8,029 bases of DNA from Actinomycetes bacterium (GCA_023426865.1 JAEZBT010000257.1:1-8029), one strand, 5' to 3'. Positions 1 through 5,729 are shown, numbered from the stretch's first letter. Notes: a model not told the origin generated them from the letters alone. Made by a program: numbers and translations.

Positions 1-192
1 GGCGCCCATGGGGCCGCCCATGACCACCAGGCCGGCGAGGTCGGCGGGCTCCGGGAGCTCCGGAGCGGGGTCGTCGACGACCGAGCGCACGACGAGCCTG
101 ACCTCCGGCGCCCGCTCGGCGAGGGCACGCGCGACCAGGGCCGGCCCCTCCCAGGGCGCGTGCTGCAGCATGAGGAGCGGGCGGGCGGTCAC
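1..192 (-). CDS. Class I glutamine amidotransferase (GMP synthase-like), N-terminal part
   Basis: Partial gene entering from the left edge; only the first 64 codons, from a GTG start at 192, are present. The translation begins VTARPLLMLQHAPWEGPALV and ends in LAGLVVMGGPMGA. An N-terminal beta strand followed by QHAPWEGP and then the VVMGGPMG loop (residues 56-63) is characteristic of stand-alone GATase1 proteins related to the glutaminase half of GMP synthase. These enzymes release ammonia from glutamine or hydrolyse gamma-glutamyl bonds. The catalytic Cys-His-Glu residues would lie in the missing part, so activity and substrate cannot be judged. The GTG start is favoured because a TAGGCT hexamer sits 7 nt before it and no in-frame ATG or GTG lies just upstream. 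An in-frame ATG at 171 is the alternative start. Family assignment is fairly sure; function is open. Confidence 0.8.
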   Translation of the reverse strand, partial: MTARPLLMLQHAPWEGPALVARALAERAPEVRLVVRSVVDDPAPELPEPADLAGLVVMGGPMGA

Positions 193-199
193 CCACGGC

Positions 200-205
200 A
201 GCCTA
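200..205 (-). promoter_or_regulatory. Candidate -10 box (TAGGCT), leaderless amidotransferase promoter
   Basis: Read on the minus strand, TAGGCT fits the actinobacterial TANNNT -10 pattern. It is followed by 7 nt and then the GTG start at 192, so transcription could begin at the G of the start codon. No purine-rich ribosome binding site and no TTGAC-like -35 is visible. Inferred from position and pattern only. Confidence 0.4.
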
Positions 206-265
206 CGGGGCGCGGTCGTGCCCACCGGGCGTGATCATGGAACCGGCTTGCCTGCAAAGGTCAGG

Positions 266-276
266 GTCCCCGGGAC
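266..276. repeat. Short dyad GTCCC-C-GGGAC upstream of the serpin gene
   Basis: Perfect 5-bp arms around a single central base, in the 117-bp gap between the divergent amidotransferase and serpin genes. It could be an operator half-site pair, but at this GC content such short palindromes also arise by chance. No clear -10 box for the serpin gene was found in the gap. Confidence 0.2.
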
Positions 277-295
277 ACAGCCAGGGTGGAACCAC

Positions 296-303
296 GGGAG
301 GGG
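296..303 (+). promoter_or_regulatory. Ribosome binding site of the serpin gene (GGGAGGGG)
   Basis: A strong purine-rich Shine-Dalgarno sequence ends 6 nt before the ATG at 310. It decides the start in favour of that ATG over an in-frame GTG at 286, which would lie upstream of the ribosome binding site and add eight residues before the signal peptide. Confidence 0.75.
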
Positions 304-309
304 CCGATC

Positions 310-1593
310 ATGCGCGGGAACACGGGCGCCAGGCAGGTGCGGACGGTGCGGCTGACGACGGCCGCGCTGACGGCGGTGGCGGTGCTCGTCGCCGGAGGGT
401 GCGCGGGCGGCGGAGGCGGCGACCTGCCGGAGCCGCTCGCCGCGGACGCGGAGTTCGGCGGCGTGGCCGCCGACGCCCGGCCGGAACAGCCGATGGTCGA
501 CGCGTCGCTGCGCCTGGCCGCCGGCCTGCTCGACGTCGCGCCCGCAGGCAAGGACGTCGTCGTCTCGCCGCTGAGCCTGCAGCTCGCGCTCGCGCTGCTG
601 CGCGAGGGCGCCTCGGGAACGGTGGCCGAGGAGATCGACACCGCGGCCGGGCTGACCGGGAGCCAGGCGGTGGCCGATCTGCGGGCCCTCCTGGCGCGGT
701 ACGAGGGCGACGTCGCGGGCATCGACCCCGATGAGCCGCCGGCGACGCCGCTGGTGCACGTCGCGGACAGCGCCTTCCTGCAGCAGGGCTACCCGATCGG
801 AGCCGAGTTCCTCGAGCGCGTGGCCGCGTACCACGACGCCCAGCTCTACCAGGTGGACTTCATGGGCGGGAACCCCAAGCCCGTTCTGGACGCGTGGGTG
901 GCCGAGGAGACCGGCGGGCTCCTGACCGAGTGCCCGGCAGTGACGACGCCCGACACGCGGGTGGTCCTCACGGACACGGTCACGTTCGGCGCGACGTGGG
1001 CGAGCCAGTTCGCACCGGAGGACACCTTCGACGGGCCGTTCACGCGCGGCGACGGCACGAGCGTCGAGGTGCCCCTCATGCACCAGACGATGACGGTCCC
1101 CTACGCCGCGTCGGACGGTTGGGTGGCCGTCGAGCTGCCGTACACCGATGGCTTCGCGATGCGCCTGGCGCTCCCGACCACCGGGGACACGCTCACAGCG
1201 GCCCGCTGGGCGGACGTCCACGGGGCGCTGGACAACGCCTCGGGCACCGACCTCGTCCTGGTCATGCCGACCTGGACGAACGACACGACCATCGACCTGA
1301 CCGACGCGCTCGCCGACCTCGGACTGGCCTCGCTGACGAACCCCCGCGGCGGCTTGGACGGGGTGTTCCCGAGCGCGTTCGTCAGCGCCATCGCACAGGG
1401 TGCCACGATCACCGTCGCCGAGAAGGGCACGGTGGCCGCGGCCGTGACGGCGATCTCGCTCGACGCGGGTGCGGCGGCGCCGCCCGAGCTCGTGGTCCGG
1501 CTCGACCGGCCGTTCGAGTACCAGGTGGTGCACTCCGGCACGGGCCTCGTGCTCTTCGCCGGCCGCGTGGCGGACCCCTCGGCCGACGCCTGA
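310..1593 (+). CDS. Serpin family lipoprotein (serine protease inhibitor)
   Basis: 427 aa, a full-length serpin on a lipoprotein signal peptide. Residues 1-30 hold an Arg-rich n-region and a hydrophobic core ending LVAGGC, with Cys31 as the likely lipidated residue; Ala at -3 makes this a relaxed lipobox. A Gly-rich tether follows. Serpin landmarks are DVVVSPLSL (82-90, shutter), VTFGATW with Trp230, PLMHQTM, the hinge EKGTVAAAVTA (371-381) and the C-terminal RLDRPFEYQVVH...VLFAGRV. The hinge has the Gly-Thr and small residues needed for loop insertion, so an inhibitory suicide-substrate mechanism is likely, although Val379 at P9 is bulkier than usual. The reactive loop runs about 373-394 with small residues (DAGAAAPPE) around the expected scissile bond, which hints at an elastase-like target. 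Shutter positions usually Asn and His appear as Asp222 and Gln363. It is monocistronic and converges with the next gene. Confidence 0.9.
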   Translation: MRGNTGARQVRTVRLTTAALTAVAVLVAGGCAGGGGGDLPEPLAADAEFGGVAADARPEQPMVDASLRLAAGLLDVAPAGKDVVVSPLSLQLALALLREGASGTVAEEIDTAAGLTGSQAVADLRALLARYEGDVAGIDPDEPPATPLVHVADSAFLQQGYPIGAEFLERVAAYHDAQLYQVDFMGGNPKPVLDAWVAEETGGLLTECPAVTTPDTRVVLTDTVTFGATWASQFAPEDTFDGPFTRGDGTSVEVPLMHQTMTVPYAASDGWVAVELPYTDGFAMRLALPTTGDTLTAARWADVHGALDNASGTDLVLVMPTWTNDTTIDLTDALADLGLASLTNPRGGLDGVFPSAFVSAIAQGATITVAEKGTVAAAVTAISLDAGAAAPPELVVRLDRPFEYQVVHSGTGLVLFAGRVADPSADA

Positions 1594-1606
1594 CGCACGG
1601 CCCGCC

Positions 1607-2530
1607 TCAGCGGGGGGCGTGGGCCAGGATCGAGACGACGGCGCGCACCAGCTCGCGCGCCGTCGAGCCGTCGCCGGCCGCGTGGTCGGGGTTGAACTCG
1701 ACCAGCGACATGCCCGCGAACTCGGGGCGGGCGGCGAGGATGCCCAGCGACTGCACGAGCGTGGAGACCCGCAGGCCGCGCCCGTACTGCGGCACGTCGG
1801 CGGCGGGCAGCAGCAGGTAGTCGAGCACGTCGACGTCCAGGTGGATGACGAACCCGTCGGCCGCCTTGCTGGCGGCCTCCGCCGCGTGCACGGCGGTGCC
1901 GACAGGGTCGCCGGTCACCTGCGCGGCCGTGAAACGTAGCGACGGTACGAGGCCGTGGGTGTCCTCGTCGGCGTCGTCGAAGCCGAAGAAGCACACCCGG
2001 TCCGGCGTCAGCAGCGGCCGGCGCGGGCCGATGCCGGCGAGGGCGTCCGCGGCGCCGGGCAGGTCGAGCATGTGCGCCATGCCCATCGAGTCGAGGATCG
2101 GCTCGCTCGGGTGGTCGGCGGGGAGCATGAGGTCCTGCCCGCCGTCCACGTAGACGATGCCGACGTCCTGGCCGGCACTCGCGTACGCGCTGACCAAGGA
2201 GAGCGCGAGGGTGCACTCGCCGCCGACCACGAGCGGCCGCCGACGGGCCGCGACGATCTCGCCGATCGCGGTGGCGGCGTCCCGGACCACGTCGACGACG
2301 CGCGTGACGTCGTTCGGCTCGTCGACCGAGCGGGCCGCCCGGAACCGCGCCTCGGGCCGGTCCCCGTGGTCCACGACGCTCAGGCCGGCCGACCGCATGG
2401 CCTCGACGAGCCCTGCCTCGCGCAGCGCTCGCGGCGCCTTCTCGATCCCCGGCCAGTGCGCCGCCGCGCTCGACGGCACGCCCAGCACGCCCCAGCCGCG
2501 ACGATGAGCGCCGCTCGACTCCTCCGCCAT
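1607..2530 (-). CDS. Arginase-fold (ureohydrolase superfamily) protein with altered metal site
   Basis: 307 aa from the ATG at 2530, the usual size for ureohydrolases. The order of motifs is that of arginase/agmatinase: VVGGECTLAL (101-110) where GGDHS is expected, YVDGGQDL (127-134) where DAHxD is expected, HLDVDVLD (230-237) matching SxDxDxxDP, and a C-terminal EFNPDH (278-283). Asp129, Asp133, Asp232 and Asp234 are kept, but both metal-binding histidines are gone (Cys106 and Gly131). The dimanganese site is therefore incomplete, and arginase or agmatinase activity is doubtful. From memory, related actinobacterial 'arginase family' proteins with GGDCT and DGDAD motifs exist, so this may belong to a poorly studied branch rather than being a broken enzyme. 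The frame is intact with normal codon use. It lies 91 bp downstream of the Nudix gene but appears to have its own leaderless promoter. Substrate unknown. Confidence 0.82.
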   Translation of the reverse strand: MAEESSGAHRRGWGVLGVPSSAAAHWPGIEKAPRALREAGLVEAMRSAGLSVVDHGDRPEARFRAARSVDEPNDVTRVVDVVRDAATAIGEIVAARRRPLVVGGECTLALSLVSAYASAGQDVGIVYVDGGQDLMLPADHPSEPILDSMGMAHMLDLPGAADALAGIGPRRPLLTPDRVCFFGFDDADEDTHGLVPSLRFTAAQVTGDPVGTAVHAAEAASKAADGFVIHLDVDVLDYLLLPAADVPQYGRGLRVSTLVQSLGILAARPEFAGMSLVEFNPDHAAGDGSTARELVRAVVSILAHAPR

Positions 2531-2536
2531 GGCTGC

Positions 2537-2542
2537 ACCGTA
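2537..2542 (-). promoter_or_regulatory. Candidate -10 box (TACGGT), leaderless arginase-like gene promoter
   Basis: On the minus strand TACGGT is followed by exactly 6 nt (GCAGCC) and the ATG at 2530. No Shine-Dalgarno sequence is present. This supports the 2530 start over an in-frame upstream GTG at 2575, and suggests transcription independent of the Nudix gene. Confidence 0.5.
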
Positions 2543-2621
2543 GGCACTCGCAGGCCCCGGCGCAGCCCGGCACACGGGTACGCCCTGCGTCGATCAGGTC
2601 ACGACGGGGCCGGGAGCGATC

Positions 2622-3329
2622 TCAGATCGGCACCTCGACCGTGCGGGCACGGTCCCACGGCTCGGCCCAGCCCAGCTCGGCGAACAGGTGGTCCAGGACG
2701 AGGGCGGTGAACCCCCACACGACGTGCGCGCCGTCGTCGTGTGGGACGAGGAAGGCGGGGCCAGCGTCGGCGCGCAGCGGCCGGGGCCGGCGTGCCAGCA
2801 CGTGCTCGGGGAGCGTGGCCGTGCGCCGGTTCACCGGGTCCAGCAGGTCGGCCACGGGGGCGCGGAAGACCGTGGCCGACTCCTGGTGGTCGACGACCGC
2901 CACGGGGGAGGGCGTCGCCCACCAGCCCAGCACGGGGACGACGACGTGGTTGCTCACGTGCACCGGCAGCTCGGGCAGGGTCCCGAGCACCTCGACGCCC
3001 GCGGGATCCAGGCCGGTCTCCTCGGCCCCCTCGCGCAGCGCGGCGGCGGCCGGGCCGTCGTCCTCGGGGTCGAGGCGGCCGCCGGGGAAGGCGACCTGCC
3101 CGGGGTGGTGGGCGAGCGACGTCGCCCGGCCGACCAGGAGGAGGTCCAGGTCCGCGGGCACGGCCGCGGACGGGTGGGTCGCGGGGCGGTCGTCGAGCAC
3201 ACCGAAGAGGACGAGGACCGCGGCCGGACGCGGGTGGCCGGACACCGGCGGCAGTGCGGGCCAGGTGACGCCTCGGGTGGCGAGCGCCGCGAGCTGTGCG
3301 CGTGCCCCGCCGGCGTCGTCAGACCGCAT
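2622..3329 (-). CDS. Nudix hydrolase, CoA pyrophosphatase (NudL/CoAse) type
   Basis: 235 aa. Residues 63-84 read LLLVGRATSLAHHPGQV followed by AFPGG, matching the UPF0035-type signature found just before the Nudix box in CoA pyrophosphatases. The Nudix box itself runs GGRLDPEDDGPAAAALREGAEETGL (83-107), with Arg99, Glu100, Glu103 and Glu104 as the metal and catalytic core. The second-Gly-to-Arg spacing is one residue longer than the textbook box, as I recall also for E. coli NudL. Such enzymes cleave CoA or oxidised CoA into 3'-phospho-ADP and (acyl-)phosphopantetheine in the cytoplasm. Other diphosphates remain possible. The C-terminal half has HVVWGFTALVLDHLF (202-216), typical of the family's final helix. 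It is transcribed divergently from dxs across 135 bp. The ATG at 3329 is chosen because a TACGCT box lies 6 nt before it. The same frame stays open far upstream antisense to dxs, but that part is not protein-like. Confidence 0.87.
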   Translation of the reverse strand: MRSDDAGGARAQLAALATRGVTWPALPPVSGHPRPAAVLVLFGVLDDRPATHPSAAVPADLDLLLVGRATSLAHHPGQVAFPGGRLDPEDDGPAAAALREGAEETGLDPAGVEVLGTLPELPVHVSNHVVVPVLGWWATPSPVAVVDHQESATVFRAPVADLLDPVNRRTATLPEHVLARRPRPLRADAGPAFLVPHDDGAHVVWGFTALVLDHLFAELGWAEPWDRARTVEVPI

Positions 3330-3335
3330 GCGGCC

Positions 3336-3341
3336 AGCGTA
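3336..3341 (-). promoter_or_regulatory. Candidate -10 box (TACGCT), leaderless Nudix promoter
   Basis: Minus-strand TACGCT followed by 6 nt (GGCCGC) and the ATG at 3329, with no ribosome binding site. It has the same geometry as the boxes of the arginase-like and dxs genes. No recognisable -35 is seen. Confidence 0.5.
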
Positions 3342-3369
3342 CGTGCGGGGCTCGGCCGGGGGACGCGTG

Positions 3370-3380
3370 CACACCGTGTG
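3370..3380. repeat. Dyad CACAC-C-GTGTG in the Nudix/dxs divergent region
   Basis: Perfect 5-bp inverted repeat, about 30 bp upstream of the Nudix -10 box. It sits near a second dyad at 3393-3407. Both are placed where one regulator could act on both divergent promoters. Function is inferred from location only. Confidence 0.3.
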
Positions 3381-3392
3381 AACCCGCGTGGG

Positions 3393-3407
3393 GACCTCGC
3401 GGAGGTC
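3393..3407. repeat. Dyad GACCTC-GCG-GAGGTC in the Nudix/dxs divergent region
   Basis: Perfect 6-bp arms with a 3-nt centre, located roughly midway between the two divergent -10 boxes (3336-3341 and 3453-3458). It could be an operator. As RNA it would form a short hairpin, but both predicted transcripts start outside it, so a DNA role is more likely if it has any. Confidence 0.3.
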
Positions 3408-3452
3408 GTGACGCCGTGGTCGCACCGACCGGCCCGCGGCGTCCCCAGCACG

Positions 3453-3458
3453 TACGAT
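3453..3458 (+). promoter_or_regulatory. Candidate -10 box (TACGAT), leaderless dxs promoter
   Basis: TACGAT, a good actinobacterial -10, is followed by 6 nt (GGCGCG) and the ATG at 3465, so the transcript would start at the A of the start codon. No Shine-Dalgarno sequence is present and no -35 is obvious. This is the strongest of the four such boxes in the window and supports the chosen dxs start. Confidence 0.6.
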
Positions 3459-3464
3459 GGCGCG

Positions 3465-5342
3465 ATGGCCGTCCTGCCCCGGATCCACACGCCCGCCCAC
3501 GTCCGGGCACTCGGCCGGGAGGACCTGGACCGCCTCGCGGAGGAGATCCGCCACTTCCTGGTCCAGTCGGTCTCGCGCACCGGCGGGCACCTCGGGCCGA
3601 ACCTCGGGGTCGTCGAGCTGACGATCGCCCTGCACCGGGTGTTCGAGTCGCCGCGCGACACGATCGTCTTCGACACGGGCCACCAGGCCTACGTGCACAA
3701 GCTCCTCACGGGCCGGCGCGACTTCTCCGGCCTGCGGCAGCGGGGCGGGCTCTCGGGCTACCCGAACCGCGCCGAGTCCGAGCACGACGTGGTCGAGAAC
3801 TCGCACGCCTCCACCGCGCTGTCGTGGGCGGACGGCATCGCCAAGGCCTACGCCGTCAAGGGCAGCGTTGACCGGCACGTCGTCGCGGTCATCGGCGACG
3901 GCGCGCTCACCGGCGGCATGGCCTGGGAGGCCCTGAACAACATCGCCGCGGGGCAGGACCGCAGGCTCGTCATCGTCGTCAACGACAACGGCCGCTCGTA
4001 CGACCCGACGATCGGCGGTTTCGCCGAGCACCTCGACCGGCTGCGCACGGCCCGGTCCTACGAGGACGTGCTGGCTTGGGGCAAGCGGGCGCTGCGGCGC
4101 TCCGGCCCGCCCGGCCGCCTGGTGTACGGCGCGCTGCACGGCATGAAGAAGGGCATCAAGGACGTCGTCGCGCCGCAGGGGATGTTCGAGGACCTGGGCC
4201 TGAAGTACATCGGTCCGGTGGACGGGCACGACGTCGGTGCGGTCGAGCGGGCGCTGCGCCTCGCGCGCGATTTCGGCGGGCCGGTCATCGTGCACTGCAT
4301 CACCGAGAAGGGCCGCGGGTACGTCCCGGCCGAGCAGGATGCCGCGGACCGTTTCCACGCGGTGGGCCAGATCCACCCGGAGACCGGGCTGCCCGTCGCA
4401 CCGTCGCGGTTCGGCTGGACGTCGGTGTTCGCAGACGAGATCGTCGCCATCGGCCACCGCCGGCCGGACGTCGTCGCCATCACCGCCGCGATGCTCCAGC
4501 CGGTCGGGCTGGCGCCGTTCGCGCACGCGTTCCCGTCCCGGGTGTTCGACGTCGGCATCGCCGAGCAGCACGCGGTGACGTCCGCGGCGGGCATGGCCTT
4601 TGCGGGGTTGCACCCTGTGGTGGCCGTCTACGCGACGTTCCTCAACCGCGCGTTCGACCAGGTGCTCATGGACGTCGCGCTGCACAAGGCCGGCGTGACG
4701 TTCGTGCTCGACCGGGCGGGGATCACCGGCGACGACGGCCCCAGCCACAACGGTGTGTGGGACATGGCCGTGCTCCGGGTGGTCCCCGGGCTGCACGTCG
4801 CCGCCCCGCGCGACGAGGAGACGCTGCGCGCGGCCCTGCGGACGGCGGTGGACATCGACGACGCCCCGAGCGTCGTGCGGTTCCCCAAGGGTCCGCTGCC
4901 CGAGCCGATCCCCGCGGTCGACCAGGTCGAGGGCGTGGACGTGCTGGCCCGGCCGACGGCGGGGGGCCCGCACGTCGTCCTCGTCGGGATCGGCCCGATG
5001 GCGGCGACCGCTCTCCAGGCGGCGGAGATCCTCGAGGCGGCGGGCGTGGGGGCGACGGTCGTCGACCCGCGCTGGGTGCTGCCGGTGCCCTCGGCGCTCG
5101 TCAAGCTCGTCGGCGAGCACGACCACGTGGCGGTGCTGGAGGACGGCGCGGTCGACGGTGGCGTCGGCACGCTCCTCGCGCAGCGCTGCTCCGCGGAGGG
5201 CCTGACCACGCCGTTCACGTTCGTCGGTGTCCCGTCCGCCTTCCCGGCGCACGCGACCCGCACGCAGCTCGTCGAGGAGCTGCGGCTGCGCGCCGAGGAC
5301 GTCGCCCAGGACGTCCTGCAGCGGCTGCGCGCCGGCTCCTGA
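3465..5342 (+). CDS. dxs: 1-deoxy-D-xylulose-5-phosphate synthase
   Basis: 625 aa, the full family length (E. coli Dxs is 620 aa). It condenses pyruvate with glyceraldehyde 3-phosphate, using thiamine diphosphate, to give DXP for MEP-pathway isoprenoids and as precursor for thiamine and pyridoxal phosphate. N-terminal ThDP domain: GGHLGPNLGVVELT (40-53, His42), DTGHQAYVHK (70-79, His73), then GDGALTGGM (144-152) through to NDN (173-175), the Mg/ThDP motif. Middle pyrimidine-binding domain: DVGIAEQHAV (362-371) with general acid/base Glu367, DRAGITGDDGPSHNG (416-430) with Arg417 and His428. The C-terminal transketolase domain includes DPRWVLP (534-540). All expected active-site residues appear present. 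Upstream in-frame codons read through non-coding sequence, and the ATG at 3465 is set by family length and the TACGAT box. No other MEP gene is in the window. Confidence 0.97.
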   Translation: MAVLPRIHTPAHVRALGREDLDRLAEEIRHFLVQSVSRTGGHLGPNLGVVELTIALHRVFESPRDTIVFDTGHQAYVHKLLTGRRDFSGLRQRGGLSGYPNRAESEHDVVENSHASTALSWADGIAKAYAVKGSVDRHVVAVIGDGALTGGMAWEALNNIAAGQDRRLVIVVNDNGRSYDPTIGGFAEHLDRLRTARSYEDVLAWGKRALRRSGPPGRLVYGALHGMKKGIKDVVAPQGMFEDLGLKYIGPVDGHDVGAVERALRLARDFGGPVIVHCITEKGRGYVPAEQDAADRFHAVGQIHPETGLPVAPSRFGWTSVFADEIVAIGHRRPDVVAITAAMLQPVGLAPFAHAFPSRVFDVGIAEQHAVTSAAGMAFAGLHPVVAVYATFLNRAFDQVLMDVALHKAGVTFVLDRAGITGDDGPSHNGVWDMAVLRVVPGLHVAAPRDEETLRAALRTAVDIDDAPSVVRFPKGPLPEPIPAVDQVEGVDVLARPTAGGPHVVLVGIGPMAATALQAAEILEAAGVGATVVDPRWVLPVPSALVKLVGEHDHVAVLEDGAVDGGVGTLLAQRCSAEGLTTPFTFVGVPSAFPAHATRTQLVEELRLRAEDVAQDVLQRLRAGS

Positions 5343-5378
5343 CCCGACGCCGACCGCCTCCCGCGGCCGCCGCCGCGC

Positions 5379-5403
5379 CATGGGCCGGCACCGCCGGCTC
5401 ATG
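5379..5403 (+). terminator. Strong hairpin after dxs, candidate terminator
   Basis: An 11-bp stem (5379-5389 with 5393-5403) closed by the loop ACC, containing the arms GCCGGC/GCCGGC and one G-U pair. It starts 37 nt after the dxs stop. No U-tract follows, which is common for actinobacterial intrinsic-type terminators but leaves the call uncertain. Confidence 0.45.
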
Positions 5404-5634
5404 TGGCCGCGGGGGACGGTGCTTGGTGCGGATGTGGCAGGTGAGGGCGGTGGGACGTCCCGTGCGCCTCCTCAGCACCTCCCGTCACATGCTCCGTCTC
5501 GGCGGGACGTCGGTACGGTCCCGGCGCGCTCGGCGGGGCGGACGCGTTGGGGGGCGGGGCGCTCCGGCCGGACGTGTGGCCTCGCCCTGCACGGTCGGTT
5601 ATGCACGGCTTGGTAGGTGGCGCCGACCGGTGAA
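5404..5634. other. Gene-free GC-rich block between dxs and the pflB control region
   Basis: No convincing coding sequence in any frame and no tRNA-like or rRNA-like sequence. The short open frames that cross it are Arg/Pro/Ala-rich GC artefacts. It contains a perfect 10-bp palindrome GGGACGTCCC (5452-5461). There is also an inverted pair, GACGTCCCG (5454-5462) and CGGGACGTC (5503-5511), a G-rich run (5534-5559), and a 7-bp inverted pair CGGTCGG (5592-5598) with CCGACCG (5623-5629). It could be long upstream control DNA for pflB, an untranslated leader, or a small RNA locus. The sequence does not decide. Confidence 0.5.
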
Positions 5635-5650
5635 TGTGACGCAGGTCACC
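5635..5650. promoter_or_regulatory. CRP/FNR-superfamily type binding site upstream of pflB
   Basis: TGTGACGCAGGTCACC matches the CRP consensus TGTGA-N6-TCACA at 9 of 10 fixed positions, and contains a perfect dyad GTGAC-N4-GTCAC (5636-5649). It also fits the looser actinobacterial Crp pattern GTG-N6-GNCAC as I recall it. The centre is about 100 bp before the pflB ATG, and near -75 if transcription starts at about 5717. This fits an activator site. Which family member binds (Crp/GlxR-like cAMP sensor or another) is unknown. Confidence 0.55.
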
Positions 5651-5652
5651 GA

Positions 5653-5663
5653 GTCATCCCATG
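5653..5663 (+). repeat. Direct repeat GTCATCCCATG, copy 1
   Basis: Identical to 5684-5694. The two copies are 31 bp apart start to start, close to three helical turns, so they face the same side of the DNA. This suggests paired binding sites for a pflB regulator. It lies 3 nt after the CRP-type site. Confidence 0.5.
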
Positions 5664-5683
5664 ATCTTGCCCGAAGGTCCCAG

Positions 5684-5694
5684 GTCATCCCATG
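5684..5694 (+). repeat. Direct repeat GTCATCCCATG, copy 2
   Basis: Second exact copy of the 11-bp element. It would overlap the -35 region of the proposed pflB promoter. A shorter related GGTCATC (also present at 5683-5689) recurs at 5711-5717, 28 bp further on. Confidence 0.5.
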
Positions 5695-5704
5695 TTTGCG
5701 TTCC

Positions 5705-5710
5705 TAACGT
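5705..5710 (+). promoter_or_regulatory. Candidate pflB -10 box (TAACGT)
   Basis: TAACGT fits TANNNT and would give a transcript starting near 5717 with a leader of about 26 nt that includes the ribosome binding site. No good -35 is present, as expected for a promoter that depends on an activator. Inferred. Confidence 0.35.
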
Positions 5711-5729
5711 GGTCATCACCGACGTAGAC

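Noticed and set aside
239..262. GGAACC followed 16 nt later by GTC, resembling an ECF sigma factor promoter for the serpin
   Set aside because: The -10 part is too short and lacks a CGTT-type match. Such a pair is likely by chance in this sequence.
235..1533. Minus-strand open frame antisense to the serpin
   Set aside because: The composition is typical of an antisense GC artefact. The plus-strand serpin accounts for the whole stretch.
2617..2629. Perfect dyad CGATCT-C-AGATCG over the Nudix stop codon
   Set aside because: A one-base centre cannot form a normal RNA hairpin and it overlaps coding sequence. Most likely a chance palindrome.
2688..3464. In-frame upstream extension of dxs
   Set aside because: It would add over 250 residues antisense to the Nudix gene with no homology. 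The length and promoter position support the ATG at 3465.
2622..5402. Minus-strand frame of over 900 codons open through the whole of dxs
   Set aside because: Only the last 235 codons (the Nudix gene) look like protein. The rest is a Arg/His/Asp/Val-rich antisense reading of dxs, as is usual in GC-rich DNA with biased third positions.
5215..5478. Small minus-strand frame at the dxs 3' end
   Set aside because: Arg/Ala-rich translation, overlaps the conserved C-terminus of Dxs, and has no ribosome binding site or promoter.
5534..5559. G-rich run that might form a G-quadruplex
   Set aside because: Only three separate tracts of three or more G are close together, and the fourth would need a very long loop.
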